DNA of 64,000 nucleotides, from assembly GCA_041675185.1 (NCBI GenBank), contig JBAYUH010000001.1:15337-79336 (forward strand). Direction: 5' to 3'. Origin of the DNA: UBA1557 sp041675185 (GTDB lineage Bacteria; Patescibacteriota; Patescibacteriia; Magasanikbacterales; UBA922). Under the pieces are notes generated by a model. That model saw only the letters and a list, made by a program, of their open reading frames with translations, was not told the DNA's origin and did not search any database. The translations under genes and the position numbers were made by a program. Positions 36,104 to 44,934 of the stretch are shown one piece after another (the first letter of the stretch is position 1; every line of letters starts with the position of its first letter).

Positions 36104-36175
36104 CACAAACATTCAAAAAGTTATAAAGCCTTTTAGGCTTTTCTGGCATTTTAAGCCTTTCCAGCCTTTTGTTCC
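36104..36175. repeat. AAGCCTTTT/AAAAGGCTT repeat
   Basis: Spaced words AAGCCTTTTAGGCTTTTC and AAGCCTTTCCAGCCTTTTG overlap the 3' end of the sigma factor gene. The same word family occurs at 62508-62560 and near 3975-4000. Confidence 0.5.
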
Positions 36176-36711
36176 AACAACTTCTTCAATATCTTAATCG
36201 CTCTATACAAAGTTACTCGAACATTAGTAGTATTTTTTTGCAAAATTTCAGCTATCTCACCTGTACTCAGTTCTTCTACATACTTGAACAAAATCACTTC
36301 CTGATATTCACGTTTCATTTTTTGTAAAGTTCGGAAAATTCTTTGAACTTCTTGTTTGTCATCCAATGATTTAATAATTTTTGTATCCACTTTTATTTCT
36401 CCCAAGTCTTCTAAAGAAATTTCAGTCTGAGAATTTTGACGATAAAAATCTATCAAAGTGTTGCGGGCTATCTTATAGATAAGACCACTAAAACTTTTTA
36501 TAACTTGATCTTTATTGGAAATAAGATAATTCCAAGTTTTTAGGAATACTTCACTAGTAATATCTTCAGCTTCTTCTCTATTGCCAAGTTTCAAATATGT
36601 AAACCTGTAGATCTTTTGTATATAAAGATCATAAAGAATAGCAAAGCTGTCAGTATCTCCGTCTTGCTGAATTTTATGGACTAGAATCTTTTCAGTGTAC
36701 TTCGAGCTCAT
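36151..36711 (-). CDS. ECF-type RNA polymerase sigma factor
   Basis: 186 residues from the ATG at 36711 (MSSKYTEK); the longer frame needs a TTG at 36756. Sigma region 2 (FAILYDLYIQKIYRFTYLKLGNREEAEDITSEVFLKTW) and region 4 (LQKMKREYQEVILFKYVEELSTGEIAEILQKNTTNVRVTLYRA) are both present. It directs transcription of its own regulon and is coupled to a membrane DUF5667 protein. The S-layer-like gene follows on the same strand, a natural candidate target. Confidence 0.9.
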   Translation of the reverse strand: MSSKYTEKILVHKIQQDGDTDSFAILYDLYIQKIYRFTYLKLGNREEAEDITSEVFLKTWNYLISNKDQVIKSFSGLIYKIARNTLIDFYRQNSQTEISLEDLGEIKVDTKIIKSLDDKQEVQRIFRTLQKMKREYQEVILFKYVEELSTGEIAEILQKNTTNVRVTLYRAIKILKKLLEQKAGKA

Positions 36712-36756
36712 AATAGTAGTCGCTAAAAATAAAAAAGTGTTACACCTAAATAACAA

Positions 36757-37150
36757 TACTCTATCAAACTTTGCTAAAAATGGCTAAAAAATAAAAAATT
36801 AAACAGTCTTTTTTCATAAAAAAGTGTAGGCAACTATACCATATACTACCCAAAAAAGCAATAAACTGTGTACAAAATGTAGTCAGAAGAAGAAAGTCCA
36901 TAAAGTCTACAAAGTCCTTAAAGTCAAAAGTCATTAAAATAGCCAATAACCTATTACTAAAAGTAGTCTAACTTTATATTAATTTATAGGGACTTTCGAC
37001 TTTATGAACTTTCGACTTTACAGACTTTTTTGTATACAATAATATATACTTTTAAAAAACAACCTCTTATAAACAAATTATTATCTTTGTATATAATACT
37101 GTATACAAAAAACCACAATTACCTTAATTTTAAGCCAAAAAAGAACCAAA
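36757..37150. repeat. Non-coding region with two AAAGTC blocks
   Basis: Between the divergent sigma and HTH genes. It holds AAAGTC words at 36893-36943 and the complementary GACTTT words at 36987-37033, together a dyad. A 24-base inverted repeat (separate entry) lies at 37026-37112. No gene supported. Confidence 0.65.
37026..37112. promoter_or_regulatory. 24-base inverted repeat, candidate operator
   Basis: Left arm 37026-37049 (TTTTTTGTATACAATAAT then ATATAC) and right arm 37089-37112 (its complement) match at about 21 of 24 positions, with a 39-base spacer. Both arms contain the palindrome GTATAC. It lies 90 bases upstream of the HTH gene. Confidence 0.5.
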
Positions 37151-37151
37151 C

Positions 37152-37180
37152 TTGACAAAAAAGGCTTTTTTTGTTAATAT
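37152..37180 (+). promoter_or_regulatory. Sigma-70-type promoter of the HTH gene
   Basis: -35 TTGACA (37152-37157), 17-base spacer, -10 TAATAT (37175-37180). Transcription would start about 15 bases before the ATG at 37203. The TTG of the -35 box also opens a longer reading frame, which is therefore unlikely to be translated. Confidence 0.75.
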
Positions 37181-37202
37181 TACCCTATACAAATGCCAAT
37201 AT

Positions 37203-37544
37203 ATGTCAGAACCAATTAACAATTCAAAAGAAATAATTAGAGTGTCTATATCTGAGGCAGCAAGATTATTTGGTGTAAACCCTCAGACTATTAGAAGAGC
37301 TATAAAAGGCCAAGAAATAACCTATGTTGTAGTGGCTGGCAGATATAAAATAAACTTTGAAAGTCTAGTAAATTGGTCACAAAAGAAAATTACAGTCAAA
37401 AACAAAGCAGAAAAATACGGTATTGGTCAGTATGTGGATAAGTGGAAAATAAAAAATACACTTTACTCCCCTAGCAAAAAAAGTATCAAAAAAAAACCAA
37501 AAGAAGAATCAACAAATAATCCAGAAACACAAACATCAGCCTAA
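37203..37544 (+). CDS. Excisionase/MerR-like helix-turn-helix protein
   Basis: 113 residues from the ATG at 37203. HTH_17-type domain at about 12-55: VSISEAARLFGVNPQTIRRAIKGQEI and VVVAGRYKINFESLVNW. The remaining half is basic and ends in a Lys/Pro/Thr-rich tail (SKKSIKKKPKEES). Likely a DNA-binding regulator; it may control its own divergent region. It stands alone, with its own promoter and a terminator directly at its stop codon. Confidence 0.8.
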   Translation: MSEPINNSKEIIRVSISEAARLFGVNPQTIRRAIKGQEITYVVVAGRYKINFESLVNWSQKKITVKNKAEKYGIGQYVDKWKIKNTLYSPSKKSIKKKPKEESTNNPETQTSA

Positions 37545-37564
37545 AGAAGGGCTGATGTTTTTAT
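37532..37564 (+). terminator. Rho-independent terminator
   Basis: AACATCAGCC, loop, GGGCTGATGTT then TTTATT. The left stem includes the final codons and stop of the HTH gene. Confidence 0.85.
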
Positions 37565-37618
37565 TAGTAAAAAATTCATAAAGTCAATTATAAACTATAA
37601 ATAAATCACTTAGTAAAA

Positions 37619-37647
37619 TTGCTAAAATAGTTTTTTTGTAGTATAAT
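37619..37647 (+). promoter_or_regulatory. Sigma-70-type promoter of the LCP gene
   Basis: -35 TTGCTA (37619-37624), 17-base spacer, perfect -10 TATAAT (37642-37647). The start would be about 12 bases before the ATG at 37666, so the leader is very short. Confidence 0.75.
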
Positions 37648-37665
37648 TAATTTCACTTTACAATT

Positions 37666-39111
37666 ATGGATAATGTTAATTTTTTATACGAAGAAAACCA
37701 AGAAGAAAAACCAAAAACTAACCTAAAAAAATGGTTATTTTTGTTGTTGATACCTCTAATTTTGACTTTAGTTTTCTTTGGCTTCAGTTATGCAAAAAAA
37801 ATAAGCAGTACAAAAAATCCTTTGGATTACAATGAAAACACTCTAGAACCAAAAAAACCTCAAGGACTATTCCAAAAATTGGCTTACCTATTGTTCAAAC
37901 CAGAATCAAAATTAACAGGACAAAAAGATGATAGAATAAACGTTTTACTTCTTGGCATGGGCGGTCTTGGACATGACGGTCCCTACTTGACAGATACCAT
38001 AATGATAGCTAGTATCAAACCATCTACCAATGATATAGCCTTGATATCCATTCCTCGTGATCTAGGAATAGAGATAGACGGATATGTCCGAAAAATAAAT
38101 AGTGCCAATTCTATCGGAGAAGTACAAAAAGCTGAATGGGGTGGTGCTTATGCCACACAAGTAATTTCAAAAACTTTCAATTTGGATATACCTTATTATA
38201 TAAGAATAGATTTTCAAGCTTTTTCCGATATAATAGATGAAGTCGGTGGTGTACGTGTCAATGTAGACAACTCATTTACAGACTACATGTATCCTGCTGA
38301 CAATGATTTGTACCAAACAGTTTCTTTCAAAAAAGGACTACAAACTTTTGACGGAGCAACAGCTCTAAAATTTACTCGTTCTAGACATGGTAACAATAGT
38401 GAAGGTTCAGATTTTGCCAGATCTTCCAGACAACAAAAAATCATACAAGCTCTCAAAGACAAAATCTTATCTTTTAGCACTCTTACTAATCCAGTAAAAA
38501 TAAAAAACATTATAGATTCTTTGGAAAAACACATGACCACCAATATGGGATTTGATGAAATACTCAGTTTCATACGCATGGCCAAAGATATTCAAGGAGA
38601 CAATGTCAAACATCTAGTTTTGGATGATAGCATTGGTGGTTACTTACATAGTTATACAGGAGTTGATGGTGCTTTTCTACTAGGCCCTAATACAGGAAAT
38701 TTTGATGAAATAAATAGTGCTATACAAAATATCTTTACAGATAGTAATATTGCCAAAGTGACTACGACAACTGATGAAACACCACTTCAAGAATCACCAA
38801 AATTAGATTGGGCTACAGTAGAGATTGAAAATGGTACTTGGCAAGCAGGATTAGCTGCTAGACTAAAACAAAGATTGCTCGATGAAAAATTTTTTATAGA
38901 TAATGTTGGTAATTTGGCAACAGAACTAAAACCATTTAGTAATAGTGGAATTTATTCCTTTGCACCAAAAGACAAAGACATCACAGGAGTCTTGGAAGGA
39001 TTACAAAAAGAATTACATATACCAATAAAAATAGACGTACCAAACGGTATCAAACCTATGTCAAGCTCTACTGACATTATAGTAGTTTTGGGGGATGACT
39101 TCGTTGAGTAA
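37666..39111 (+). CDS. LytR/CpsA/Psr (LCP) family protein with LytR_C domain
   Basis: 481 residues. Short cytoplasmic part, membrane helix at about 24-44, LCP domain about 85-300 with TDTIMIASI, SIPRDLGIEI, GGVRVNVD and RSRHGNNSEGSDFARSSRQQ, which hold the acidic and arginine residues that bind polyprenyl pyrophosphate. The C-terminal 100 residues resemble LytR_C. LCP enzymes link undecaprenyl-bound polymers to peptidoglycan or protein. This is a likely end point of the glycan made by the locus at 1-30300. Confidence 0.9.
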   Translation: MDNVNFLYEENQEEKPKTNLKKWLFLLLIPLILTLVFFGFSYAKKISSTKNPLDYNENTLEPKKPQGLFQKLAYLLFKPESKLTGQKDDRINVLLLGMGGLGHDGPYLTDTIMIASIKPSTNDIALISIPRDLGIEIDGYVRKINSANSIGEVQKAEWGGAYATQVISKTFNLDIPYYIRIDFQAFSDIIDEVGGVRVNVDNSFTDYMYPADNDLYQTVSFKKGLQTFDGATALKFTRSRHGNNSEGSDFARSSRQQKIIQALKDKILSFSTLTNPVKIKNIIDSLEKHMTTNMGFDEILSFIRMAKDIQGDNVKHLVLDDSIGGYLHSYTGVDGAFLLGPNTGNFDEINSAIQNIFTDSNIAKVTTTTDETPLQESPKLDWATVEIENGTWQAGLAARLKQRLLDEKFFIDNVGNLATELKPFSNSGIYSFAPKDKDITGVLEGLQKELHIPIKIDVPNGIKPMSSSTDIIVVLGDDFVE

Positions 39112-39116
39112 GAAAT

Positions 39117-39195
39117 AGATTTTGAATTTCAAATTACCATACCATTAGACATTTCAAAATTAATTTATTGTTTAAAAATTTAAAATTCGAAATTA
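39117..39195. repeat. AT-rich dyad spacer before der
   Basis: TTTTGAATTTCAAATTACC is answered by TTTAAAATTCGAAATTATTT, belonging to the AATTTTAAAACAATTTTAAAT family. Confidence 0.5.
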
Positions 39196-39204
39196 TTTGA
39201 ATAT

Positions 39205-40584
39205 ATGATAGAAAAAAAAATCATCAAAAATAATTTACCAACCATAGTTCTCATCGGCAGAGCCAATGTTGGTAAATCTACTTTTTTCAATACTTTATTG
39301 GAATACAAAAAAGCTTTAGTTTCCAATATATCAGGAACAACTAGAACCAACAACGAAGGAGTCGCTGTTTGGCGTGGCAAAGAAATAAATATTATTGATA
39401 CCGGAGGTGTGGATAATGATGAAAATGAATTTTTTGCTAATGAAATAATCCAACAAGCCACTATGGCGCTAGAAAGTGCGGATATAATAATCATGCTGGT
39501 TGACGCTCAATCCCCTCTCTTACCTCAAGAAAAAGAATTGGCTAAAAAAATAAAAAGTACTTACAAAGACAAAAAAATATTTTTAGTTGCCAACAAAGCC
39601 GACGACAAAAAAGATGTAATGAGTTTTGACCAAAGTTATTACAAACTAGGTCTTGGTGAACCAATTTTAATTTCAGCTATAAATGGCAAAGGTGTTGGTG
39701 ATTTCTTGGATATTTTATACAAAAATTTGAATAAATTATCCAAACGTCCAAAAAAGACTAAAGAAAAAATTGAAACTACAAAAGTCAGTCTAATAGGCAA
39801 ACCAAATGTTGGCAAATCATCAATTTTCAACAAAATAATTGGAGAAGACAAAGTAATTGTTAGTGATATTGCTCACACTACTCGCGAACCATTTGATACA
39901 GACATTGAATATGATTTTGATGGAAAAAAACACAAAATTACTTTCATAGACACAGCTGGTATTCGTCGCAAAGCCAGAGTAGATGGTTACCTAGAAAGAG
40001 CTGGTATACAAAGAAGTATTGATACTATCGTTCATTCTGATATTATTTTATTAGTTTTGGATGGTAGTGAACCTATCTCTACTCAAGATATGCAACTTGG
40101 CGGTCTAATAGAAAAAAAGAGTAAAAGTGTTATAATAATAGTAAACAAATGGGATCTAGCAGAAGATAATAGTGATTCTCACAGAAATGAAGTCAAACAA
40201 ATGGTCTATAGTCACTTTCCTCATTTGGATTTTTCACCTATACTATTTATAAGTGGCAAAACTGGCTACAGAACACAACAAATTTTCCCAACAATTTTGA
40301 AAGCTATCGAAGCTAGAAAAACCACAATTACAGAAAATGCTCTAAGTAAATTCATAGATCGTATTGTCAAAACTCACAAACCATCTCGCGGTAAAGGTAC
40401 CAAACAACCAAAAGTTCTTGGATTCAAACAAATAAATACTGAACCACCGATTTTCAAATTATTTATCAAACAACGCACTTCACTTCATCGTTCTTATTTG
40501 AATTTTATTGAAAACAAACTCCGTGAAAAATTCAATTTTCTAGCTACACCAATTGTTATCAAGATGGCAAAGGTCAAAAAATAA
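39205..40584 (+). CDS. der: Ribosome-assembly GTPase Der (EngA)
   Basis: 459 residues with two GTPase domains in tandem: first GRANVGKST, DTGG, NKAD; second GKPNVGKSS, DTAG, NKWD; then a C-terminal KH-like domain that ends QRTSLHRSYLNFIENKLREKF. Needed for 50S subunit maturation. Standard length and motif set. First gene in a co-directional group with pth and dprA. Confidence 0.95.
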   Translation: MIEKKIIKNNLPTIVLIGRANVGKSTFFNTLLEYKKALVSNISGTTRTNNEGVAVWRGKEINIIDTGGVDNDENEFFANEIIQQATMALESADIIIMLVDAQSPLLPQEKELAKKIKSTYKDKKIFLVANKADDKKDVMSFDQSYYKLGLGEPILISAINGKGVGDFLDILYKNLNKLSKRPKKTKEKIETTKVSLIGKPNVGKSSIFNKIIGEDKVIVSDIAHTTREPFDTDIEYDFDGKKHKITFIDTAGIRRKARVDGYLERAGIQRSIDTIVHSDIILLVLDGSEPISTQDMQLGGLIEKKSKSVIIIVNKWDLAEDNSDSHRNEVKQMVYSHFPHLDFSPILFISGKTGYRTQQIFPTILKAIEARKTTITENALSKFIDRIVKTHKPSRGKGTKQPKVLGFKQINTEPPIFKLFIKQRTSLHRSYLNFIENKLREKFNFLATPIVIKMAKVKK

Positions 40585-40601
40585 AAAATTTAAACTCTGA
40601 T

Positions 40602-41147
40602 ATGAAATTAATAGTAGGACTAGGCAATCCAGGCAAAAAATACGAAAAAACTCGTCACAATGTCGGATTTTTGATACTTGATCAACTACATGAAAATCTT
40701 CTATCCTGTGGCATAAATGATTGGGAATTGAGTAAAAAATTCAATGCTCTTATTTCTGGTTGTGTAGTGCACAATGAAAAAGTAATTTTAGTCAAACCTA
40801 TGACCTTCATGAACAAATCTGGAGAAGCTGTCCAAAATATTGGACAATTTTACAAAATGAATAGAAAAGATATTATAGTAATTCATGATGATAAAGATAT
40901 TTTGCTTGGTGAAGTAAGATTACAAGAAAACCGTGGTCCTGCAGGACACAATGGAATAAAATCAATTATAGAACATATTGGCACACAAGATTTCTGGAGA
41001 TTTCGTATTGGTATTGCTAGTGAAAACAAAAAAAGAATGGCTGACACTATCAAATTTGTTTTGGGTAAATTTGGTATTTTGGAAAAGAAAAAATTACAAA
41101 ATAGTGTTGATAAAACAATAGCAAAAATAATGGAGCTTGTATCTTAA
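40602..41147 (+). CDS. pth: Peptidyl-tRNA hydrolase
   Basis: 181 residues. GLGNPGKKYEKTRHNVGF with catalytic His19, KPMTFMNKSGEAV, Asp96 in VIHDDKDI, and RGPAGHNGIKSI. It frees tRNAs from stalled peptidyl-tRNA. 17 bases after der. Confidence 0.95.
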   Translation: MKLIVGLGNPGKKYEKTRHNVGFLILDQLHENLLSCGINDWELSKKFNALISGCVVHNEKVILVKPMTFMNKSGEAVQNIGQFYKMNRKDIIVIHDDKDILLGEVRLQENRGPAGHNGIKSIIEHIGTQDFWRFRIGIASENKKRMADTIKFVLGKFGILEKKKLQNSVDKTIAKIMELVS

Positions 41148-41205
41148 ATCAGCAAGTACAGTAGAGTCAACAGATCTTTCACTCCGTTCAAGATTTTTTA
41201 ACCAC

Positions 41206-42285
41206 ATGCAAAAAGAAATTCTCCTAGCTCATTTTCCAAAAATTACTGTTAATCGCTACCAGCAACTACTGGCAGTTTTTTCTTCTTTGGATGAAGTTTG
41301 GGAAGCAGAGTTTGATGAACTTTTGAAAAGTAAAATTGATGAAAAAATAATCCATGAATTTCTAGTTTGGCGAGAAAAACTTGATGAAGAAAAAATTCAT
41401 AAAATTCTTGAACAAGAAAAAATCAGTTGCTTGATCCTAACAGACAAAAACTATCCGAAACTACTCAAAGAAGTTTATGATCCACCATTTTGTCTTTTCG
41501 TACGAGGTAAACTTGCACCAGACGATTTCAATCTCGCTGTTGTTGGTACTAGAAAATATAGTACTTATGGTAAACAAGTGACTGAAAAATTGGTTGGTGA
41601 ATTGTCTAACCAAGGTGTAACTATTGTTAGTGGCTTAGCTTTTGGTATAGATATTATTGCTCACACTACCACACTTCAAAATCATGGCAAAACTATTGCC
41701 GTACTTGGATCTGGCATAAATAGACATCACATCTATCCCGGAGAGCACAAAAATATAGCTGAGCAAATTGTAGAAAATAATGGAGCTCTAATTTCTGAAT
41801 ATCCTCCAGGGACTTTGCCAAACAAATTTACTTTTCCTAGAAGAAATAGAATTATTGCCGGCATGTCACTTGGTACTTTAGTCATTGAGGCAGCTGAGAA
41901 ATCTGGAGCATTGATTACTGCAGAATATGCTATGGAATCTGGTCGCGAAGTCTTTGCTATACCACAAAACATCACTTCTCCTACATCCAAAGGAACAAAC
42001 AATCTTCTCAAAAACGGTGCAAAACTAGTTACTAGCAGTGAAGACATACTTGAAGGTCTAGATTTGCAAGATATCGAAGTTTATGTTACAAATAAACAAA
42101 TTTTGGGAGATTCACCACAAGAAAATGCTGTTTTGGCCGTATTAAGTCAAGAACCAAAACATATTGATGAGATTACCAAAGCTAGCAAACTTAGTAGTAC
42201 TGAGATTAGCGCCACCTTGACAATTATGGAAATGAAAGGTAAAGTCCGCAATCTCGGAAATATGATGTATATCGTGCGTGGATGA
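41206..42285 (+). CDS. dprA: DNA-processing protein DprA
   Basis: 359 residues from the ATG at 41206; a TTG 69 bases upstream would overlap pth and adds unrelated residues. N-terminal helical region, then the Rossmann-like DprA fold: VVGTRKYSTYGKQVTEKL, SGLAFGID, GSGINRHHIYPGEHKNIA, PRRNRIIAGMS; winged-helix end domain HIDEITKASKLSSTEISATL. It loads RecA on incoming single strands, so the cell is probably able to take up DNA. Ends with TGA. Confidence 0.93.
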   Translation: MQKEILLAHFPKITVNRYQQLLAVFSSLDEVWEAEFDELLKSKIDEKIIHEFLVWREKLDEEKIHKILEQEKISCLILTDKNYPKLLKEVYDPPFCLFVRGKLAPDDFNLAVVGTRKYSTYGKQVTEKLVGELSNQGVTIVSGLAFGIDIIAHTTTLQNHGKTIAVLGSGINRHHIYPGEHKNIAEQIVENNGALISEYPPGTLPNKFTFPRRNRIIAGMSLGTLVIEAAEKSGALITAEYAMESGREVFAIPQNITSPTSKGTNNLLKNGAKLVTSSEDILEGLDLQDIEVYVTNKQILGDSPQENAVLAVLSQEPKHIDEITKASKLSSTEISATLTIMEMKGKVRNLGNMMYIVRG

Positions 42286-42296
42286 TAATGTGCTAT

Positions 42297-42405
42297 TATA
42301 CCTAAATAACAAATTACAAAATCCAAATAACAAATCAAATCCAAAATCTAAATATCAAAAATTTGTAATTTGGATTTTGTAATTTGAAATTTGTTTGTAT
42401 CTTGT
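42297..42405. repeat. Dyad block of ACAAATTACAAAATCCAAAT words
   Basis: Spacer between dprA and topA: AACAAATTACAAAATCCAAA in front, then TTTGTAATTTGGATTTTGTA in the opposite sense, a near-perfect hairpin. A related, more eroded spacer lies at 4015-4131. Confidence 0.65.
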
Positions 42406-42450
42406 TTCTTGTAACTTACATTTAACTCACAATACTAAAAAGAACGTTTT

Positions 42451-44721
42451 ATGAAATTAGTCATCGTTGAGTCTCCTACCAAAGCCAAAACAATTTCCAA
42501 ATTTCTAGGATCAGCTTACAAAGTTGAATCTTCTTTTGGACATATCCGTGATTTACCAAAAAGTAAAATGGGTATTGATATTGCTGGTGGTACATTTGAA
42601 CCAGCTTACGAAGTACCAAAAGACAAGACAGCTCAAGTGACTAAACTAAAAAAATTAGCCAAAGAAGCTACTGAAGTGATATTCGCATCCGATGAGGACC
42701 GTGAAGGAGAAGCTATTTCTTGGCACTTGGCTGAAATTTTCAAAATTGATCCAGCCAAAGCCAAACGTATTGTTTTTCATGAAATCACTAAAAGTGCAAT
42801 TGAAGAAGCTCTAGCCAACCCTCGTCATATTGATCAAAAATTAGTTGATGCCCAACAAGCCCGCCGTATTTTGGATAGAATAGTTGGTTATGAATTATCA
42901 CCTTTCTTATGGAAAAAAGTTTCCAGAGGTCTCTCAGCTGGACGTGTCCAATCTGTTGCAGTTCGCCTAGTAGTAGAAAGAGAACAAGAAAGAAATGCTT
43001 TTGTAGCAGAAGAATATTGGTCACTCGATGCACTATTTCACAAAGGACAAGACTTCTCTAGTAAATTATATAGTATTGATGACAAAAAAATAGACAAACT
43101 TGATTTGAAAAAACAAATTCAAATAGATAATATTTTGAAAGATTTGGAAAGTAGCAAATACATTATAAAAGATTTGACTAAAAAAGAAACCAAACGCACT
43201 CCTCCACCTCCTTTTACAACTTCAACTTTACAACAACATGCAAGTTACAAAATGGGTTACTCTGCCAAACAAACCATGCGCCTTGCTCAACAACTTTATG
43301 AAGGTATCAAAATTGGTAGTGAAGGCCAAGTCGGTCTGATTACTTATATGCGTACTGATTCTCTAAATTTGTCAGAAAAATTTTTGACTGAAACAAAAAG
43401 TTTTGTTAGTAAAAATTATGGTGCCAAATATACTTTGGACAGACCTCGTGTTTACAAAAACAAAAGTAAAAATGCCCAAGAAGCCCATGAAGCGATTCGC
43501 CCAACCGATCCAAACAAAACTCCAGAATCAATCAGTGCTTATCTAGATCCTCAACAGTTGAAACTATATTCTCTTATTTGGAAACGTGCAGTTGCCACTC
43601 AATTAGCCACTGCGACTTTGGACAAAACTACTATAGATGTACAAGCCAAACAATATATGTTTAGAACCAGTGGTCAAACAATAGTCTTTGACGGCTGGCT
43701 CAAACTTTATCCAGAACAAACAAAAGAAGAAATGTTGCCTACATTGTCTATTGGAGAAGAAGTTGCTTGCAAAGAACTAAAACCTGAACAACACTTTACT
43801 GAACCAAAACCACGCTACTCTGATGCGACTTTGGTCAAAGCTCTAGAAGAATATGGTATTGGCCGTCCATCTACTTATGCTCCAACAATTTCCACAATTG
43901 AAAGTCGTGGCTATGTAGAGCGTGATGAAAACAAAAGATTGAAACCATTAGATATTGCGATGCTCGTCAATAGTATTTTGGTTGAACACTTCGATCAAAT
44001 TGTAGATTACAAATTCACAGCTGGTATGGAAGAAAATCTTGATGAAATAGCCAATGGCACCAAAGACTGGCAACCAATTATCAGTAATTTTTATGTTCCA
44101 TTTCACAAAAATTTACTAGAAAAAACAGGAAGTCTAACCAAAGAAGAAACCAATGCCATGCGTGAAATTGGTATTGATCCCAAATCAAAAAAACCAATCT
44201 ATGGACGCATTGGACGCTTCGGACCTTTTGTTCAAAAAGGTAGTAAAGATGATGAAGAAAAACCAACTTTTGCCAAACTAAAATCTAATCAAAGTGTAGA
44301 AACAATTACCTTAGCAGAAGCTCTAGAACTATTTCAACTACCACGGACTCTTGGTAAAGATGAAGATGGCGAAGAAATATTAGCCAACATCGGGCGCTTC
44401 GGACCTTATATCAAAGTTGGTGCCAAATTTTATTCTACCAAAGATGATGATCCATATACTATCACATTAGAAAAAGCTTTGGAAATAATCAAAGAAAAGA
44501 AAGAAGCTGGCGCCAACAAAACAATCAAACTCTTCAAAGACAGTCCAATTCAAGTCCTCAATGGTCGCTATGGCCCGTATATAACAGACACTGAAAAGAA
44601 AATAAATGCCAAAATTCCTAAAGATAAAGAACCAAAAGAACTGACACAAGAAGAATGTGAAAAACTAATTGCTGAAGCACCAAGTAAAAAACGCGGAAGT
44701 TGGACTAAGAAAAAAAATTAA
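42451..44721 (+). CDS. topA: DNA topoisomerase I
   Basis: 756 residues. Toprim start MKLVIVESPTKAKTI and ASDEDREGEAISWHL (acidic metal site), HEITKSAI, GRVQSVAVRL; catalytic Tyr299 in GLITYMRTDS. After residue 590 there are three copies of a type IA C-terminal repeat (RIGRFGPFVQKG, NIGRFGPYIKVG, NGRYGPYITD), not Cys4 zinc ribbons. Relaxes negative supercoils. Confidence 0.95.
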   Translation: MKLVIVESPTKAKTISKFLGSAYKVESSFGHIRDLPKSKMGIDIAGGTFEPAYEVPKDKTAQVTKLKKLAKEATEVIFASDEDREGEAISWHLAEIFKIDPAKAKRIVFHEITKSAIEEALANPRHIDQKLVDAQQARRILDRIVGYELSPFLWKKVSRGLSAGRVQSVAVRLVVEREQERNAFVAEEYWSLDALFHKGQDFSSKLYSIDDKKIDKLDLKKQIQIDNILKDLESSKYIIKDLTKKETKRTPPPPFTTSTLQQHASYKMGYSAKQTMRLAQQLYEGIKIGSEGQVGLITYMRTDSLNLSEKFLTETKSFVSKNYGAKYTLDRPRVYKNKSKNAQEAHEAIRPTDPNKTPESISAYLDPQQLKLYSLIWKRAVATQLATATLDKTTIDVQAKQYMFRTSGQTIVFDGWLKLYPEQTKEEMLPTLSIGEEVACKELKPEQHFTEPKPRYSDATLVKALEEYGIGRPSTYAPTISTIESRGYVERDENKRLKPLDIAMLVNSILVEHFDQIVDYKFTAGMEENLDEIANGTKDWQPIISNFYVPFHKNLLEKTGSLTKEETNAMREIGIDPKSKKPIYGRIGRFGPFVQKGSKDDEEKPTFAKLKSNQSVETITLAEALELFQLPRTLGKDEDGEEILANIGRFGPYIKVGAKFYSTKDDDPYTITLEKALEIIKEKKEAGANKTIKLFKDSPIQVLNGRYGPYITDTEKKINAKIPKDKEPKELTQEECEKLIAEAPSKKRGSWTKKKN

Positions 44722-44865
44722 TATCAAAAAAATCAAAAAAATAATATAATTTTTTCTATATAGATTTTTAAGAAATCAAAATCTCTTTTAATACAAAAAA
44801 ATCTATTTAAAAAAGATTCCAAACCAAGTCCACATAATGACGCTGGTGTTTTTTAATCCTTCAAG

Positions 44866-44895
44866 ATTGCCCAAATACCCCCTCTTGTGTATACT
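44866..44895 (+). promoter_or_regulatory. Candidate promoter of the 229-residue membrane protein
   Basis: -35 TTGCCC (44866-44871), 18-base spacer, -10 TATACT (44890-44895), 40 bases before the ATG. The rest of the spacer 44722-44865 is AT-rich with no gene seen. Confidence 0.55.
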
Positions 44896-44934
44896 ATAGA
44901 CATCCTGAATTAAGCTCAGAATTAATTTATCAAC

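Noticed and set aside
36764..36946. 60-residue minus-strand frame in the sigma/HTH spacer
   Set aside because: Composed mainly of repeat translation (DFKDFVDFMDF) with no family or ribosome-binding site.
37152..37202. Extended start of the HTH protein at TTG 37152
   Set aside because: That TTG is part of a consensus -35 box; transcription would begin downstream of it.
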